Source: Candidatus Fermentibacterota bacterium
GTDB lineage: Bacteria; Fermentibacterota; Fermentibacteria; Fermentibacterales; JCC-6
Direction: 5' to 3'
Assembly (NCBI GenBank): GCA_030607835.1
Contig: JAUWJE010000147.1
Location: 1-5,603 of the forward strand
Length of the DNA stretch: 5,603 bases
Position numbers and translations under genes: made by a program. Below, in pieces: positions 5,571-5,603 of this stretch. The notes under the pieces are model-generated. The model made no database searches and was not told where the DNA came from. It worked only from the letters and a program-made list of their open reading frames with translations. Within the stretch, counting starts at the first letter, position 1; each line of letters opens with the position of its first letter.

Positions 5571-5597
5571 GGGGGCGGGGGTTTCCCCGCCCCCTCT
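5571..5597 (+). terminator. GC-rich hairpin after the lipoprotein gene
   Basis: GGGGGCGGGG (5571-5580) pairs perfectly with CCCCGCCCCC (5585-5594) around a GTTT loop, a 10-bp all-GC stem 27 bases after the stop. Only TCT follows instead of a proper T-run. It is a very strong stem, so termination or 3'-end protection is likely. It is read near the window edge. Confidence 0.65.
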
Positions 5598-5603
5598 ATG
5601 ACA

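Overview
The window looks like chromosomal DNA of an anaerobic, probably Gram-negative bacterium. It is compact, with moderate GC, short intergenic gaps and a lipoprotein. It encodes selenophosphate synthetase (SelD), itself a selenoprotein, and a DUF362 protein with two 4Fe-4S clusters. I cannot name the phylum. No mobile elements, CRISPR arrays, tRNAs or rRNAs are visible.

Layout: (1) The 5' end of an alanine racemase gene (alr) runs off the left edge on the minus strand. (2) A DUF362 4Fe-4S protein diverges from it on the plus strand and is followed, with a TGATG stop/start overlap, by an EamA/DMT-family membrane transporter. (3) A convergent minus-strand gene encodes a membrane-anchored protein of unknown function. 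(4) A divergent plus-strand group encodes ArfB-type peptidyl-tRNA hydrolase, then a small Cys-rich reading frame that runs without a stop into selD. (5) A lipoprotein gene with an internal domain duplication follows, ending in a strong GC-rich hairpin.

The main observation concerns the genetic code. Both genes at the left edge are interrupted by one in-frame TAG codon and are otherwise intact. In alr the TAG is codon 26, between the start and the PLP-lysine motif VVKANAYGHG. In the DUF362 gene it is codon 33, between a well-placed ribosome binding site with ATG and the conserved rest of the protein. None of the six complete genes ends in TAG; three end in TGA and three in TAA. A few hundred bases from each other, two conserved genes thus appear to use TAG as sense. 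This suggests TAG translation (pyrrolysine, another reassignment, or a suppressor tRNA). selD also carries an in-frame TGA for selenocysteine with a plausible bacterial SECIS hairpin. If both readings hold, this organism expands its code at two stop codons. Paired nonsense mutations or assembly errors remain the alternative, and genome-wide TAG statistics would decide.

A second unusual point is that the Cys-rich frame and selD form one open frame up to the UGA. The UGA would therefore end the small protein when selenium is lacking, and would be read through to SelD, possibly as a fusion, when selenium is present.
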